Positions 35,710 to 43,773 of a stretch of DNA of 64,000 nt are shown piece after piece. Each line of letters starts with the position of its first letter. The first letter of the stretch is position 1. Source of the stretch: Oscillospiraceae bacterium (GTDB lineage Bacteria; Bacillota; Clostridia; Saccharofermentanales; Fastidiosipilaceae); NCBI GenBank assembly GCA_028704415.1, contig JAQWFM010000004.1:1-64000 (forward strand), in the 5' to 3' direction. A program made the translations under genes and the position numbers. The notes under the pieces are model-generated. The model did no database searches and was not told where the DNA came from. It saw nothing but the letters and a program-made list of their open reading frames with translations.

Positions 35710-36351
35710 TTAAACCAATTGCTCCAGGCCGGCCCGGGCTTCAGGCGTCAAATCGTGCCGCCGCAGGTCTTGAATCAAGCCTGCCACCTCACCGTGAAAT
35801 ACCACGGCATCCCAGCCGCAAAGCTTGGCCCCTGAAGCATTGAGGGGCATATCATCTATAAACAGCGTTTCAGAGGGCAGCAAATGATAATACTGCACAA
35901 AAGCCTGGTAAATTTCCGGCTGTGGTTTCAGCAATCCCCAATCTGCGGAAACAAACTCACCCTCCATATACTGCAGCAAGGGCAGCATCCCTTGCCTGAA
36001 CACATGGTACATCCGGGAGGCATTAGTGAGGACATATAATTTGCAGCCGGCCTTTTTTAGTTGAGCCAGGAGCGTCTGCATACCCGGCTGCAAGGTCAAT
36101 TCCTGATGCCACTCCAACAGGCAGCGCCTGGCGGCGGGCCGCAGCGCCACCGGAATTCTGGGTTGAATCAAGCTCCAGGCTTGCTCCGGCATTAACTGGC
36201 CCCGGTCCATACTCACCCATTCTAATGACCGGAACAGCTCATTCCGTAAAATTCTGCGGTCCTCAGCGGCCGCGGCAAAACGACTGATATAGCTCTCCAC
36301 ATCGTATTTTATGAGAACGTTTCCCATATCAAAAACCAGATTTTGTATCAT
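35710..36351 (-). CDS. HAD-superfamily hydrolase (YihX-like)
   Basis: A 213-residue HAD phosphatase. Motif I 'VFDMGNVLIKYD' keeps the nucleophile Asp but replaces the second Asp by Asn. Motif II is 'LTNAS', motif III/IV 'KPQPEIYQAFV' and 'LFIDDMPLN'. The helical cap places it with alpha-D-glucose-1-phosphatase or epoxide-hydrolase-like HADs. Sits 36 bases upstream of the SRAP gene on the same strand. Confidence 0.85.
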   Translation of the reverse strand: MIQNLVFDMGNVLIKYDVESYISRFAAAAEDRRILRNELFRSLEWVSMDRGQLMPEQAWSLIQPRIPVALRPAARRCLLEWHQELTLQPGMQTLLAQLKKAGCKLYVLTNASRMYHVFRQGMLPLLQYMEGEFVSADWGLLKPQPEIYQAFVQYYHLLPSETLFIDDMPLNASGAKLCGWDAVVFHGEVAGLIQDLRRHDLTPEARAGLEQLV

Positions 36352-36559
36352 TTTACCTGATCTCCCCTCAGATTAACCGCAGCAGAATACAGCTGCTTAC
36401 GCTAGATTTAAACACAGGCCCTCCAAAGTAGCCAGCCCGAGTCTTGGCCTAATTGCCGCAGATCCCCGCCTGAAGCGGCGAAAATTCTGGTATAATCAGG
36501 TTGATTTAGCCGTTTTATATAAATTGTTACCCACAGATCATAAATTCTTTTAAAGGATC

Positions 36560-36587
36560 TTGCAAAGGCGCTAAGGCATGCTAGAAT
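36560..36587 (+). promoter_or_regulatory. Candidate promoter of the KimA-like permease
   Basis: TTGCAA, 16-base spacer, TAGAAT. A second -10-like TATAAT with an extended TG lies at 36491-36496 without a good -35. I looked for the c-di-AMP (ydaO) riboswitch that often precedes this family and did not recognise it. Confidence 0.5.
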
Positions 36588-36660
36588 AGGCCAATTGTGA
36601 ACATCCAATGAGTAAACAGTCAAAATACGGTTAAGGCTTAGATTGAAGGGGATAACGCAC

Positions 36661-38667
36661 ATGACGTTAAAAGAGTTATTAATTGGAAAGCCGCTTAAAA
36701 GCAGCGATCTGAAATCAGAAAAACTATCCAGGCGCTGGGGCCTGCCAATTATGGCCAGCGACGCAGTTTCTTCTGTAGCCTACGCGGTTGAAGAAATCCT
36801 GCTGGTATTGGTTCCTATCTTAGGTTTGGGCGCATTTCATTATGTACCTTGGGTGGTCGTGGCTATTTTAAGTTTACTGATCATCCTGATCTTTTCTTAC
36901 GCTCAGATTATTCAACATTATCCCAATGGCGGCGGCGCTTATGTTGTTTCCCAGGAGAATCTGGGGGAAAAGCCAGCTTTGCTGGCCGCAGCTGCTCTGG
37001 TCGTGGATTATATCATGACCGTTGCCGTCAGTATTTCCGCAGCCTCCATGGCCATTTTGTCCGCTTTCCCTGAGCTAGACGGTTATCAGGTCTGGATTTC
37101 ACTGGGCTGCATCCTCTTGCTGACCTTAGGCAATCTGCGGGGAATGCGGGAGTCCGCTAAGCTTTTTGGCACCCCCACCTACTTATTTATTGTTTTAATG
37201 CTCCTGATGATAGTAGTCGGATTCATCCGTATGGCGACCGGCAATCTGGCTCCGATCATCTACTCCACCACTCAGACTATCCTGCCGCTGGCGGCCGCGC
37301 CCAGCGTCTTTGTGATTCTGAAAGCTTTTTCCTCAGGTTGTTCGGCCTTGACCGGTGTGGAAGCGGTCAGCAACGCGGTGCCAAGCTTTGAGGAACCGTC
37401 TCGTAAAAACGCCAAGCATGTTTTATATATGTTGGGGCTGGTGATTTTAGCCATTTTTGGCGGCACCACCATTTTAGCTACCCAACTTCAGGTTATGCCC
37501 ATAGATGAGATGACGGTTACGGCGCAGATGGCTAAGGCGATTTTTGGCAGCACCCCACTCTACTATTTGATTCAGGCTTTTACCGCGCTGATCCTGATCT
37601 TAGCAGCCAATACCGCCTACAATGGTTTGCCGACCTTACTGCATATCCTGGCGCAGGACAGTTATGTTCCCCGTCAATTTGAGCATAGGGGCGCTAAACT
37701 TAGTTTTTCAAATGGTATTTTGTTTATTTCGATTTGCGCCTCCCTGCTGGTAATTGCTTTTCAAAGCTCGCCTCACCGCTTAATCCCCATGTACTCAGTT
37801 GGGGTTTTCATCTCATTTACTCTGGCCCAGACTGGCATGCTCAAAAAGTGGCATCGCGAAAAGGAACGTGGCTGGCAGTATAAGTCTCTCATCAATGCGT
37901 TTGGCGGAGTGGTTACCGCTGTCGGCGCAGTCATTGTGTTCGTTTCCAAGTTTTTGGAAGGCGCCTGGATGCTGGCGATAGTCCTGCCGGGTCTGTTGAT
38001 CCTGATGCTGGCGATTAAAAACCACTATAATCGCGTCCATGAACAGTTAGCATTGCCCAGTCTCAGACCTTTTTACGAATATAAGGGGATTGTGCAGCGG
38101 CTGAATGCGGTTTCCGCGGCGGCCGAAAAAGCCAAGCTCCCTACGGTTAACGTCATCATTCTCATCCAGTCCATCAACAAAGCGACGCTTAAAGCCATCA
38201 ATTACGCGGTCAGTCTGACCCCGCATATTACAGCCGTGCATATTGCCAGTGAACCTGAGCATGCGCAAAAGCTGCAGGAGCAGTGGCAGCAGCTGGAAAT
38301 GCCTTTCCCGCTGGAAACTATTGATGCGCCTTACCGGGATATCATCACCCCCTTACGCCAATATGTGACTGAACGCGCAACCAAACTGGGGCATGGGCAA
38401 ACCTTATCCATCATTTTAATCAAGTATGTTGCCAGCCGCTGGTATGACCGGGTGCTGCATAACCAGACGACCTATTTTATGGAACATGCGCTAAGCCGCT
38501 ACAAAAATGTGGTCTCCATATTGGTTCCTTATCATTACAATTTGAAGGTGACCGAAGAAGAACGCGCCCTGAGAGAGCTGGAATATCGCCAGGAACTGCT
38601 TAAGGCAGCCGGTACCGAAGAAGATAGCAAAGAAAAGCCAGGCGGTCCCCCAGAGCCGGAGGCCTAG
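36661..38667 (+). CDS. APC-superfamily potassium permease (KimA-like)
   Basis: A 668-residue membrane protein, about 12 helices plus a cytoplasmic tail of about 200 residues. The N terminus 'MASDAVSSVAYAVEEILLVLVP' follows the APC pattern, and 'SYAQIIQHYPNGGGAYVVSQENLG' is the TM2-TM3 signature. The C-terminal part 'VASRWYDRVLHNQTTYFMEHAL' and 'VPYHYN' resembles the tail of Bacillus KimA (YdaO), a high-affinity K+/H+ symporter. General amino-acid transport cannot be ruled out by eye. Start at 36661 has AAGGGG upstream; an upstream TTG at 36643 is alternative. Confidence 0.82.
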   Translation: MTLKELLIGKPLKSSDLKSEKLSRRWGLPIMASDAVSSVAYAVEEILLVLVPILGLGAFHYVPWVVVAILSLLIILIFSYAQIIQHYPNGGGAYVVSQENLGEKPALLAAAALVVDYIMTVAVSISAASMAILSAFPELDGYQVWISLGCILLLTLGNLRGMRESAKLFGTPTYLFIVLMLLMIVVGFIRMATGNLAPIIYSTTQTILPLAAAPSVFVILKAFSSGCSALTGVEAVSNAVPSFEEPSRKNAKHVLYMLGLVILAIFGGTTILATQLQVMPIDEMTVTAQMAKAIFGSTPLYYLIQAFTALILILAANTAYNGLPTLLHILAQDSYVPRQFEHRGAKLSFSNGILFISICASLLVIAFQSSPHRLIPMYSVGVFISFTLAQTGMLKKWHREKERGWQYKSLINAFGGVVTAVGAVIVFVSKFLEGAWMLAIVLPGLLILMLAIKNHYNRVHEQLALPSLRPFYEYKGIVQRLNAVSAAAEKAKLPTVNVIILIQSINKATLKAINYAVSLTPHITAVHIASEPEHAQKLQEQWQQLEMPFPLETIDAPYRDIITPLRQYVTERATKLGHGQTLSIILIKYVASRWYDRVLHNQTTYFMEHALSRYKNVVSILVPYHYNLKVTEEERALRELEYRQELLKAAGTEEDSKEKPGGPPEPEA

Positions 38668-38751
38668 GGTTCAGGCTAAGCCTGCAGGTCACGATTCATG
38701 CTAATAACTTAATTATAATAAACAACTGTATTTAATAAGGCTATAAGGCGG

Positions 38752-38780
38752 TTGACAGCCGTCTGCTCCGGTGTTAAATT
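38752..38780 (+). promoter_or_regulatory. Promoter driving the T-box leader
   Basis: TTGACA, 17-base spacer, TAAATT with an upstream TG (extended -10). The start is expected near 38787, at the 5' end of the leader RNA. Confidence 0.8.
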
Positions 38781-38787
38781 CGCGGCA

Positions 38788-39112
38788 ACCCACCCAAAAG
38801 CGCAGATCTGGGCCACGGGTTTTACACCCACTGTTTGCAGAGAGCCGCCCCTGCTGAAACCGCGGTAACAGCCTGTAAAGCTTATCTCCCAGTCAGCTGT
38901 CTGACCTAAGCCTGGCCCCGGATTCCCCCGGGTCCGCCCCCTGGTTGTAAGTCGGATCGGTACCGCACCGTTATTGGCGGAGGGGTCAGCACCTGAAGCA
39001 AGCAGCTTCAAGCTGCTCTGACCCGGTTACTGAGAGGCCGTCTTGGGGCGGCAAACAGAGTGGTAACGCGGAGTGAACCTTCGTCTCTGATATAGGAGAC
39101 GGAGGTTTTTTT
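38788..39112 (+). ncRNA. T-box leader upstream of a CstA-family transporter
   Basis: A tRNA-sensing leader of about 325 bases. The T-box core AGAGTGGTAACGCGG is at 39057-39071, followed by a Rho-independent terminator (AACCTTCGTCTC 39076-39087 with GAGACGGAGGTT 39096-39107, then T7). Stem I: CTGGG 38808-38812 pairs with CCCAG 38888-38892, TTTACA 38821-38826 with TGTAAA 38874-38879, CTGTT 38831-38835 with AACAG 38867-38871, an AG-rich bulge 38836-38843, GCCGC with GCGGT at the top. Stem III: GGGTCAG 38983-38989 with CTGACCC 39018-39024. The specifier loop is the 38880-38887 side (GCTTATCT). Ile (ATC), Leu (TTA or CTT) and others fit, so the amino acid is not fixed. Confidence 0.85.
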
Positions 39113-39193
39113 ATTTGCGCTTACCCCGACACAAAGCAAAGTCGCTGGTCCGGTGAGTTGGGGGAGGTTTGTGAAGAAAGGAAGTACTTAGCA

Positions 39194-40927
39194 ATGAACG
39201 GTATCGCAATTCTTTTAGTGGCCATCGTAGCTTTGGCTTGTGGTTACATCTTTTATGGCAGGTGGCTGGCTAAAAAGTGGGGCATTGACCCCCAGGCCAA
39301 AACACCTGCGGTCACCCAGGAGGACGGGCAGGATTATATTCCCACCCACCGGGCTGTGGTTTTTGCGCATCAGTTCAACGCGATTGCCGGAGCAGGTCCC
39401 ATTACAGGTCCGATTATTGCCGCGGTATTCGGCTGGGTCCCCGCGTTTTTGTGGATCGTGGTAGGTGGTATCTTTTTTGGAGCCGTCCAGGATTTTGGGG
39501 CGCTGTATGCCTCAGTGAAAAACGAAGGCAAGTCCATTGGCCTGATCATTGAAAAATATATCGGTCAGACGGGCCGCAAATTATTCCTGTCATTTTCCTG
39601 GATTTTCTCTTTACTGGTTATCGCCGCCTTTGGCGACATTGTGGCGTCAACATTCAGCGCCGCTCCGGACGGCGGTTGGTCTTTAGCAGCGGCGGTTACC
39701 CAATCTGCGACTACCAAGCCCAGCGCGGCGGCCGGCTCTATCTCCATGCTCTACATCCTGGGCGCGATCATTTATGGTTTTTATATGCGCTACCGCAAGC
39801 CTAAGCCTGCTGAAATGTTTGTTTCCGGGCTGCTGTTGTTTGTGCTCCTGATGGCCGGCGGCATGCTGCTGCCTATCTATCTGAATAAGATGGCCTGGCT
39901 GCTGATCATTTTTGCCTACATTTTTGCCGCTGCAGTGGTGCCCATGTGGGTGCTGATCCAGCCACGGGATTACCTGAGCATCTATCTGCTGGTCACCATG
40001 ATCCTGGTCGCCGTGTTTGGCATTTTTACGACCAATCCCAGCATGAACCTGAATGCGTTTAATGGGTTTGCCGTCAGCGGCAAGACGCTGTTCCCCACGC
40101 TGTTTGTGACCATCGCCTGCGGCGCCATATCTGGTTTCCACAGCCTGGTCTCCTCAGGTACGACCTCCAAGCAGGTCAAAAATGAAAAAGACATGCTCCC
40201 CATCAGCTATGGCGCCATGATGTGCGAAAGCTTACTGGCCGTCGTTGCGCTGGTGGTCGCCGGCGCGGCGGCAAGCGGCGGTACCTTGCCGGATGGCACA
40301 CCGTTCCTGATTTTTGCGGCCGGCGTCAGCGGCTTCTTTCAAAAATTAGGTATGTCTGAATATGTGGCCTCGGCCACCATTACCATGTGCCTGTCCGCCT
40401 TAGGCCTGACCACCCTGGATTCAGTAGCCCGGATCGGGCGGATGGCGCTGCAGGAATTGTTACTGGGTTCGGGGCAGACCGCGCCCAACCAGGCAGTAGC
40501 CTTTATCACCAATAAGTATGTCGCCACCGGCCTGACCCTGCTGTTTGGTTTTCTGCTTTCCTTAGGCGGATATAACAACATCTGGGCTTTGTTTGGCTCG
40601 GCCAACCAGTTGCTCGGCGCCCTGGTCCTGATCGCTCTGGCAGTCTTTCTTAAAGTCACCGGACGTAAAGGCTGGATGCTCTATGTACCCATGGCCTTCA
40701 TGCTGGTCGTTACCCTGAGCGCGCTGGTCATGGCCGTGGTCAATATATTTGGCAAGATGGCTGCCGGCAGCTTTGCTTTCCTGACCGATGGCCTGCAATT
40801 AATTGTCGCCGTACTTTTGGTGGTCCTGGCAGTCAATGTGGCTTTCCACGGTGTCCGGAAATTGCTGCAGGGTAAAGCCAATCCAGAGCAGCTGGCGGAT
40901 AAGCCGCTGAACTCTTCAGTCAAATAA
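39194..40927 (+). CDS. CstA/BtsT-family transporter under T-box control
   Basis: A 577-residue carbon-starvation-type membrane protein, about 16 helices. The N terminus matches the family: 'YGRWLAKKWGIDPQAKTPAV', 'DYIPTHRAVVFAHQFNAIAGAGPITGP' in two parts and 'FFGAVQDFGALYASVKNEGKSIG'. Later 'ISGFHSLVSSGTTSKQVKNE' and 'TTLDSVARIGRMALQELL' are conserved. CstA takes up peptides and BtsT pyruvate in Escherichia coli; the T-box suggests an amino-acid- or peptide-related job here. ATG at 39194 follows AAAGGAAG. Confidence 0.92.
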   Translation: MNGIAILLVAIVALACGYIFYGRWLAKKWGIDPQAKTPAVTQEDGQDYIPTHRAVVFAHQFNAIAGAGPITGPIIAAVFGWVPAFLWIVVGGIFFGAVQDFGALYASVKNEGKSIGLIIEKYIGQTGRKLFLSFSWIFSLLVIAAFGDIVASTFSAAPDGGWSLAAAVTQSATTKPSAAAGSISMLYILGAIIYGFYMRYRKPKPAEMFVSGLLLFVLLMAGGMLLPIYLNKMAWLLIIFAYIFAAAVVPMWVLIQPRDYLSIYLLVTMILVAVFGIFTTNPSMNLNAFNGFAVSGKTLFPTLFVTIACGAISGFHSLVSSGTTSKQVKNEKDMLPISYGAMMCESLLAVVALVVAGAAASGGTLPDGTPFLIFAAGVSGFFQKLGMSEYVASATITMCLSALGLTTLDSVARIGRMALQELLLGSGQTAPNQAVAFITNKYVATGLTLLFGFLLSLGGYNNIWALFGSANQLLGALVLIALAVFLKVTGRKGWMLYVPMAFMLVVTLSALVMAVVNIFGKMAAGSFAFLTDGLQLIVAVLLVVLAVNVAFHGVRKLLQGKANPEQLADKPLNSSVK

Positions 40928-40948
40928 GTTTACCTGATTAGTCCTTTC

Positions 40949-41002
40949 AACTAACCTCGTCTCCTGCTGGCTGCAAGCCGGCAACCGGCGGGGTTAGTTT
41001 TT
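40949..41002 (+). terminator. Terminator after the CstA-family gene
   Basis: AACTAACC pairs with GGTTAGTT; an inner CTGGC/GCCGG helix is nested; a T-rich run follows. Confidence 0.75.
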
Positions 41003-41146
41003 ATGTTGGCAGGCTGATATTGACCTTAAGCCTTGCCTCCCCCGCGCAGACTGCCTGGCCTGGCGCAACTCCGGCTGCAGCTGCAGCTTGCGTTTACTTT
41101 GTAGGGGAAACGTTGGCATTTGTAATATTTTATACGTGATATTTTA

Positions 41147-41174
41147 TTGCATTTTTCAGAATTCGTGATAAAAT
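41147..41174 (+). promoter_or_regulatory. Promoter of the iron alcohol dehydrogenase
   Basis: TTGCAT, 16-base spacer, TAAAAT with upstream TG (extended -10). The TTGTTCT palindrome lies just behind it. Confidence 0.65.
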
Positions 41175-41178
41175 GTAT

Positions 41179-41196
41179 TTGTTCTAAAAAGAACAA
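41179..41196 (+). promoter_or_regulatory. Candidate Rex operator
   Basis: An 18-base perfect dyad TTGTTCT-AAAA-AGAACAA starts five bases after the -10. The Rex consensus in Bacillota is TTGTTAAnnnnTTAACAA; ends TTGTT/AACAA and total length agree, the inner two positions differ. Rex represses fermentation genes such as alcohol dehydrogenases when NADH is low, which fits the next gene. Confidence 0.55.
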
Positions 41197-41227
41197 TAAA
41201 ATGATTCCTGGCTTTGAGGAGGTTTAT

Positions 41228-42397
41228 ATGGCACGTTTTACGTTACCTAGAGACATTTATTACGGACCAGGTGCAATTAATGACCTGGCAAAACTGACGG
41301 CTTATAAGCGAGCGATTATTGTTACCGGCGGACACTCCATGAAAAGAACCGGTTTCCTGGATAAGACTGAAGCCTGTTTAAAAAAAGCAGGTATGGAAAC
41401 CCTGATTTTGGACGGTGTTGAACCGGATCCTTCTATTGAAACGGTGTACCGCGGGGCAAAAATCATGGCTGAATTCAAGCCTGATTTGATTGTCGCCCTG
41501 GGCGGTGGTTCACCCCTGGATGCGGCTAAAGCCATGTGGGTATTTTACGAGCATCCTGAAAAAACCTTTGACGACATTAAGGATCCTTTCAGTCTGCCGC
41601 CCCTGCGCCAAAAGGCTCACTTTTTGGCCATTCCTTCCACCAGCGGCACGGCTTCTGAAGTCACGGCCTTTTCCGTCATTACCGATTATTCAACCAACAT
41701 CAAATATCCGTTAGCCGACTTTGAAATTACACCGGATATTGCCGTGCTGGATATGGATATCCCTCTGACCATGCCTCAGACCTTGACTGCCCATACCGGT
41801 ATAGACGCTTTAACGCATGCCTTGGAGGCTTTTGTGGCCTCCGCACGGTCGGATTTTTCGGATCCGCTGGCTCTGAAAGCAATCAGCGATATTTTTGATA
41901 ACCTGGTAGATTCTTATAATGGCAGTAAAGAAGCCCGCGGCAAGATGCATGTGGCCCAGTGTCTGGCCGGGATGGCCTTTTCTAACGCGCTGCTGGGAAT
42001 ATCCCACAGTCTGGCCCATAAGTCCGGCGCGGAGTTTCATATCACCCACGGTTGCTGCAACGCCATTTTGCTGCCGTCAGTCATCCAGTTTAACGCAGCA
42101 GTGGTGATGGACCGCTACGCTGAGGTCGCCCGTTATCTGGGTTTACCCGGCGGTACCAGCAAGCAGCTGACCGACAATCTGGTCGCGGCTATTCGCCGGC
42201 TTAATCAGCAGGTGGGTATCGCCCAGACCTTTAAAGAAAACGGCGTGACTGAAGAGCACTTTAAGGCAGTCGTTGACCGGATTGCGGAGAATGCGGTAGG
42301 TGATCCCTGCACGGCGTCCAACCCCCGCAAGGCTGAAAAAGCCGATATGAAAAAGATCCTGGAAGCAGCCTTCTATGGCAAAGAGATCTGCTACTAA
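41228..42397 (+). CDS. Iron-containing alcohol dehydrogenase
   Basis: A 389-residue group III (Fe-ADH) enzyme, converting aldehydes or ketones to alcohols with NAD(P)H. Key motifs: 'YYGPGAIND' at the start, the nucleotide GGGS region 'IVALGGGSPLDAAKAMWV', 'PSTSGTASEVTAFSVITD', and metal-binding His in 'GIDALTHALEAFVAS' and 'GISHSLAHKSGAEFHITHGCCNAILLP' in two parts. It resembles butanol and 1,3-propanediol dehydrogenases. GAGGAGG precedes ATG. Probably redox-regulated through the upstream dyad. Confidence 0.95.
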   Translation: MARFTLPRDIYYGPGAINDLAKLTAYKRAIIVTGGHSMKRTGFLDKTEACLKKAGMETLILDGVEPDPSIETVYRGAKIMAEFKPDLIVALGGGSPLDAAKAMWVFYEHPEKTFDDIKDPFSLPPLRQKAHFLAIPSTSGTASEVTAFSVITDYSTNIKYPLADFEITPDIAVLDMDIPLTMPQTLTAHTGIDALTHALEAFVASARSDFSDPLALKAISDIFDNLVDSYNGSKEARGKMHVAQCLAGMAFSNALLGISHSLAHKSGAEFHITHGCCNAILLPSVIQFNAAVVMDRYAEVARYLGLPGGTSKQLTDNLVAAIRRLNQQVGIAQTFKENGVTEEHFKAVVDRIAENAVGDPCTASNPRKAEKADMKKILEAAFYGKEICY

Positions 42398-42461
42398 GTA
42401 AGGACTGCGTAAGGACTGCGGCTGACAGGACTAAGCACTGACCAAGCAACATCAAGCTCAT

Positions 42462-42500
42462 AAAACGCTCCGGGGCTCAGACAGCCGCGGAGCGTTTTTA
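42462..42500. terminator. Terminator after the alcohol dehydrogenase
   Basis: AAAACGCTCCG pairs with CGGAGCGTTTT around a GC-rich loop; a T run follows on the plus strand and an A/T run exists on the other side, so it can also serve the minus-strand rhodanese gene. Confidence 0.85.
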
Positions 42501-42544
42501 TACCGGTCGGCCGTCTGGTCAGGCAGGTCGGCCGTCAGGTCCGG

Positions 42545-42880
42545 TCAGCGCACCAGGCCATAGGGCCAGTCCATCAGGCCTCCAAAACTGACCGCATGGT
42601 CATAGCCCAGCTTATGCAGCACCCGGACCGCCTGTACGGCCCGGGCTCCGCTGAGACAATAAACCAGGATCTCAGCCTGCCGGTCCGGCAACTCTGCCGC
42701 CGCCCGGGCCTCCAGCTGATAGAGCGGGATCAGGCGTGCATGCTTAATATGGCCACTCTGGTATTCTGAGCCTTCCCGCACATCCAGAATAATCGCCTGG
42801 GGATTAGCCTTGATCCGCTCCTGGGCTTCAGCCGCCGTGAGTGTCTGCGATCCGGTCATGGTTTTAAAAAAATTGAACAT
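42545..42880 (-). CDS. Single-domain rhodanese (PspE-type sulfurtransferase)
   Basis: A 111-residue rhodanese. Core 'AIILDVREGSEYQSGHIKHARLIPL' in two parts, and the active loop 'YCLSGARA' with the catalytic Cys (CxxGxR). It has no signal peptide, so it is cytoplasmic. Start at 42880 follows GAGGGG by seven bases. It is divergent from an SqrR/BigR-like regulator gene, and an inverted repeat overlaps its -10. Confidence 0.92.
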   Translation of the reverse strand: MFNFFKTMTGSQTLTAAEAQERIKANPQAIILDVREGSEYQSGHIKHARLIPLYQLEARAAAELPDRQAEILVYCLSGARAVQAVRVLHKLGYDHAVSFGGLMDWPYGLVR

Positions 42881-42982
42881 AGTCTTACCCCTCATTTTTC
42901 TTTATGCCGCCAGCTGCACCCAGTTGACGGGGCTTAGGTGATCCCGGACGGGATCGGCGGATAGGCCGGCGGTGTAAGCGCC

Positions 42983-43014
42983 TTATATTATTTTATTCTA
43001 ATGTAGTAATATAA
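42983..43014 (-). promoter_or_regulatory. Operator-like dyad over the rhodanese -10
   Basis: TTATATTA (42983-42990) and TAATATAA (43007-43014), perfect 8-base arms around 16 bases, overlap the -10 TATATT. AT-rich dyads of this sort are typical ArsR-family binding sites. Confidence 0.55.
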
Positions 43015-43036
43015 AAATTACCTCAGGATCTGTCAA
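43008..43036 (-). promoter_or_regulatory. Promoter of the rhodanese gene
   Basis: On the minus strand, TTGACA, a 17-base spacer, TATATT. About 130 bases of leader precede the gene. Confidence 0.75.
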
Positions 43037-43305
43037 GTCCACAGGATATAAAAAAGCAAACTTACCGTAAAATCCTGGTCCGCCAAGTAATTCAGGCGCC
43101 CTCCCCTCCTGGGTTGGCCGCCTTAGGGCAGCTATCCGCTCAGCCAAACCGCCAGGCGCAGGCGCCCTGACCCGTCTGGCAGGGTGATCTTTGCGGCTGC
43201 GCTGGCAAAGGCCGCCGGGCCTGCCCTCTTTACAGCAGCCGTCTTTGTCTATATGCTGTACAAAAAGATCTGCGCCAAGCAGTTTTAAAAGGATGTAAAC
43301 GTGTC
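43037..43305. other. Gene-free stretch before the ArsR-type regulator
   Basis: About 270 bases with no convincing gene, RNA or promoter of good spacing. GC-rich mid-part, AT-rich at both ends. Confidence 0.4.
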
Positions 43306-43605
43306 ATGAATCAGGATGCCGATTATCTAGCCGGACTTTTAAAGGTACTGGCCAACGCCAACCGCCTGCAGTTGTTGTGCGGGCTCAGCCATCAGGAACT
43401 CAATGTCAGTCAGCTGGGCCTGTTGCTGCCTGAGCTGTCTCAGTCCGCTTTATCTCAGCATCTGGCTATTCTGAAAAAGCACGGCGTACTGACGTCCCGG
43501 AAAGACGGGCTGAAGGTCTATTACCAGATTGCCGACGACCGGATAGAAAAAGTAATCCGCGTATTGCAGGAAAATTATTGTCCGGATTCCCAGCTGCTGC
43601 TCTGA
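43306..43605 (+). CDS. ArsR-family regulator of the SqrR/BigR/YgaV type
   Basis: A 99-residue winged-helix repressor. The HTH part is 'LSQSALSQHLAILKKHGVLTSRKDGLKVYYQI', read in two parts. It lacks the CxC metal site of arsenic sensors (helix 3 reads LNVSQLG). Instead it has one Cys in 'RLQLLCGLS' and one in the C-terminal 'ENYCPD', the two positions of the persulfide-sensing Cys pair in SqrR, BigR and YgaV. Such proteins de-repress sulfur-detoxification genes. Its likely targets are the divergent rhodanese and the following flavoprotein. Confidence 0.85.
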   Translation: MNQDADYLAGLLKVLANANRLQLLCGLSHQELNVSQLGLLLPELSQSALSQHLAILKKHGVLTSRKDGLKVYYQIADDRIEKVIRVLQENYCPDSQLLL

Positions 43606-43720
43606 AGCTTAATCCGGAGAGCCCGCATTTCCGGCCGTCACTTCAGCGCGCGCTTACTTATCAGCAGATAAAATTTCATCATTATATTTTATTATTTCAT
43701 GTGGTTATACTACAAGCAGA

Positions 43721-43747
43721 CCGCAGTCGCAGCGGCTGCGTTTTTTT
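43721..43747 (+). terminator. Terminator between regulator and flavoprotein genes
   Basis: CGCAG-CGG-CTGCG, preceded by CCGCAGT, followed by seven T. The stem is short, so this is a modest terminator just before the flavoprotein's ribosome binding site. Confidence 0.55.
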
Positions 43748-43773
43748 ATGTCCTATGAAAGAAGGCGCTCACA

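Noticed and set aside
38709-39011. A 100-codon minus-strand frame
   Set aside because: It runs antisense through the T-box leader, whose RNA structure explains the sequence.
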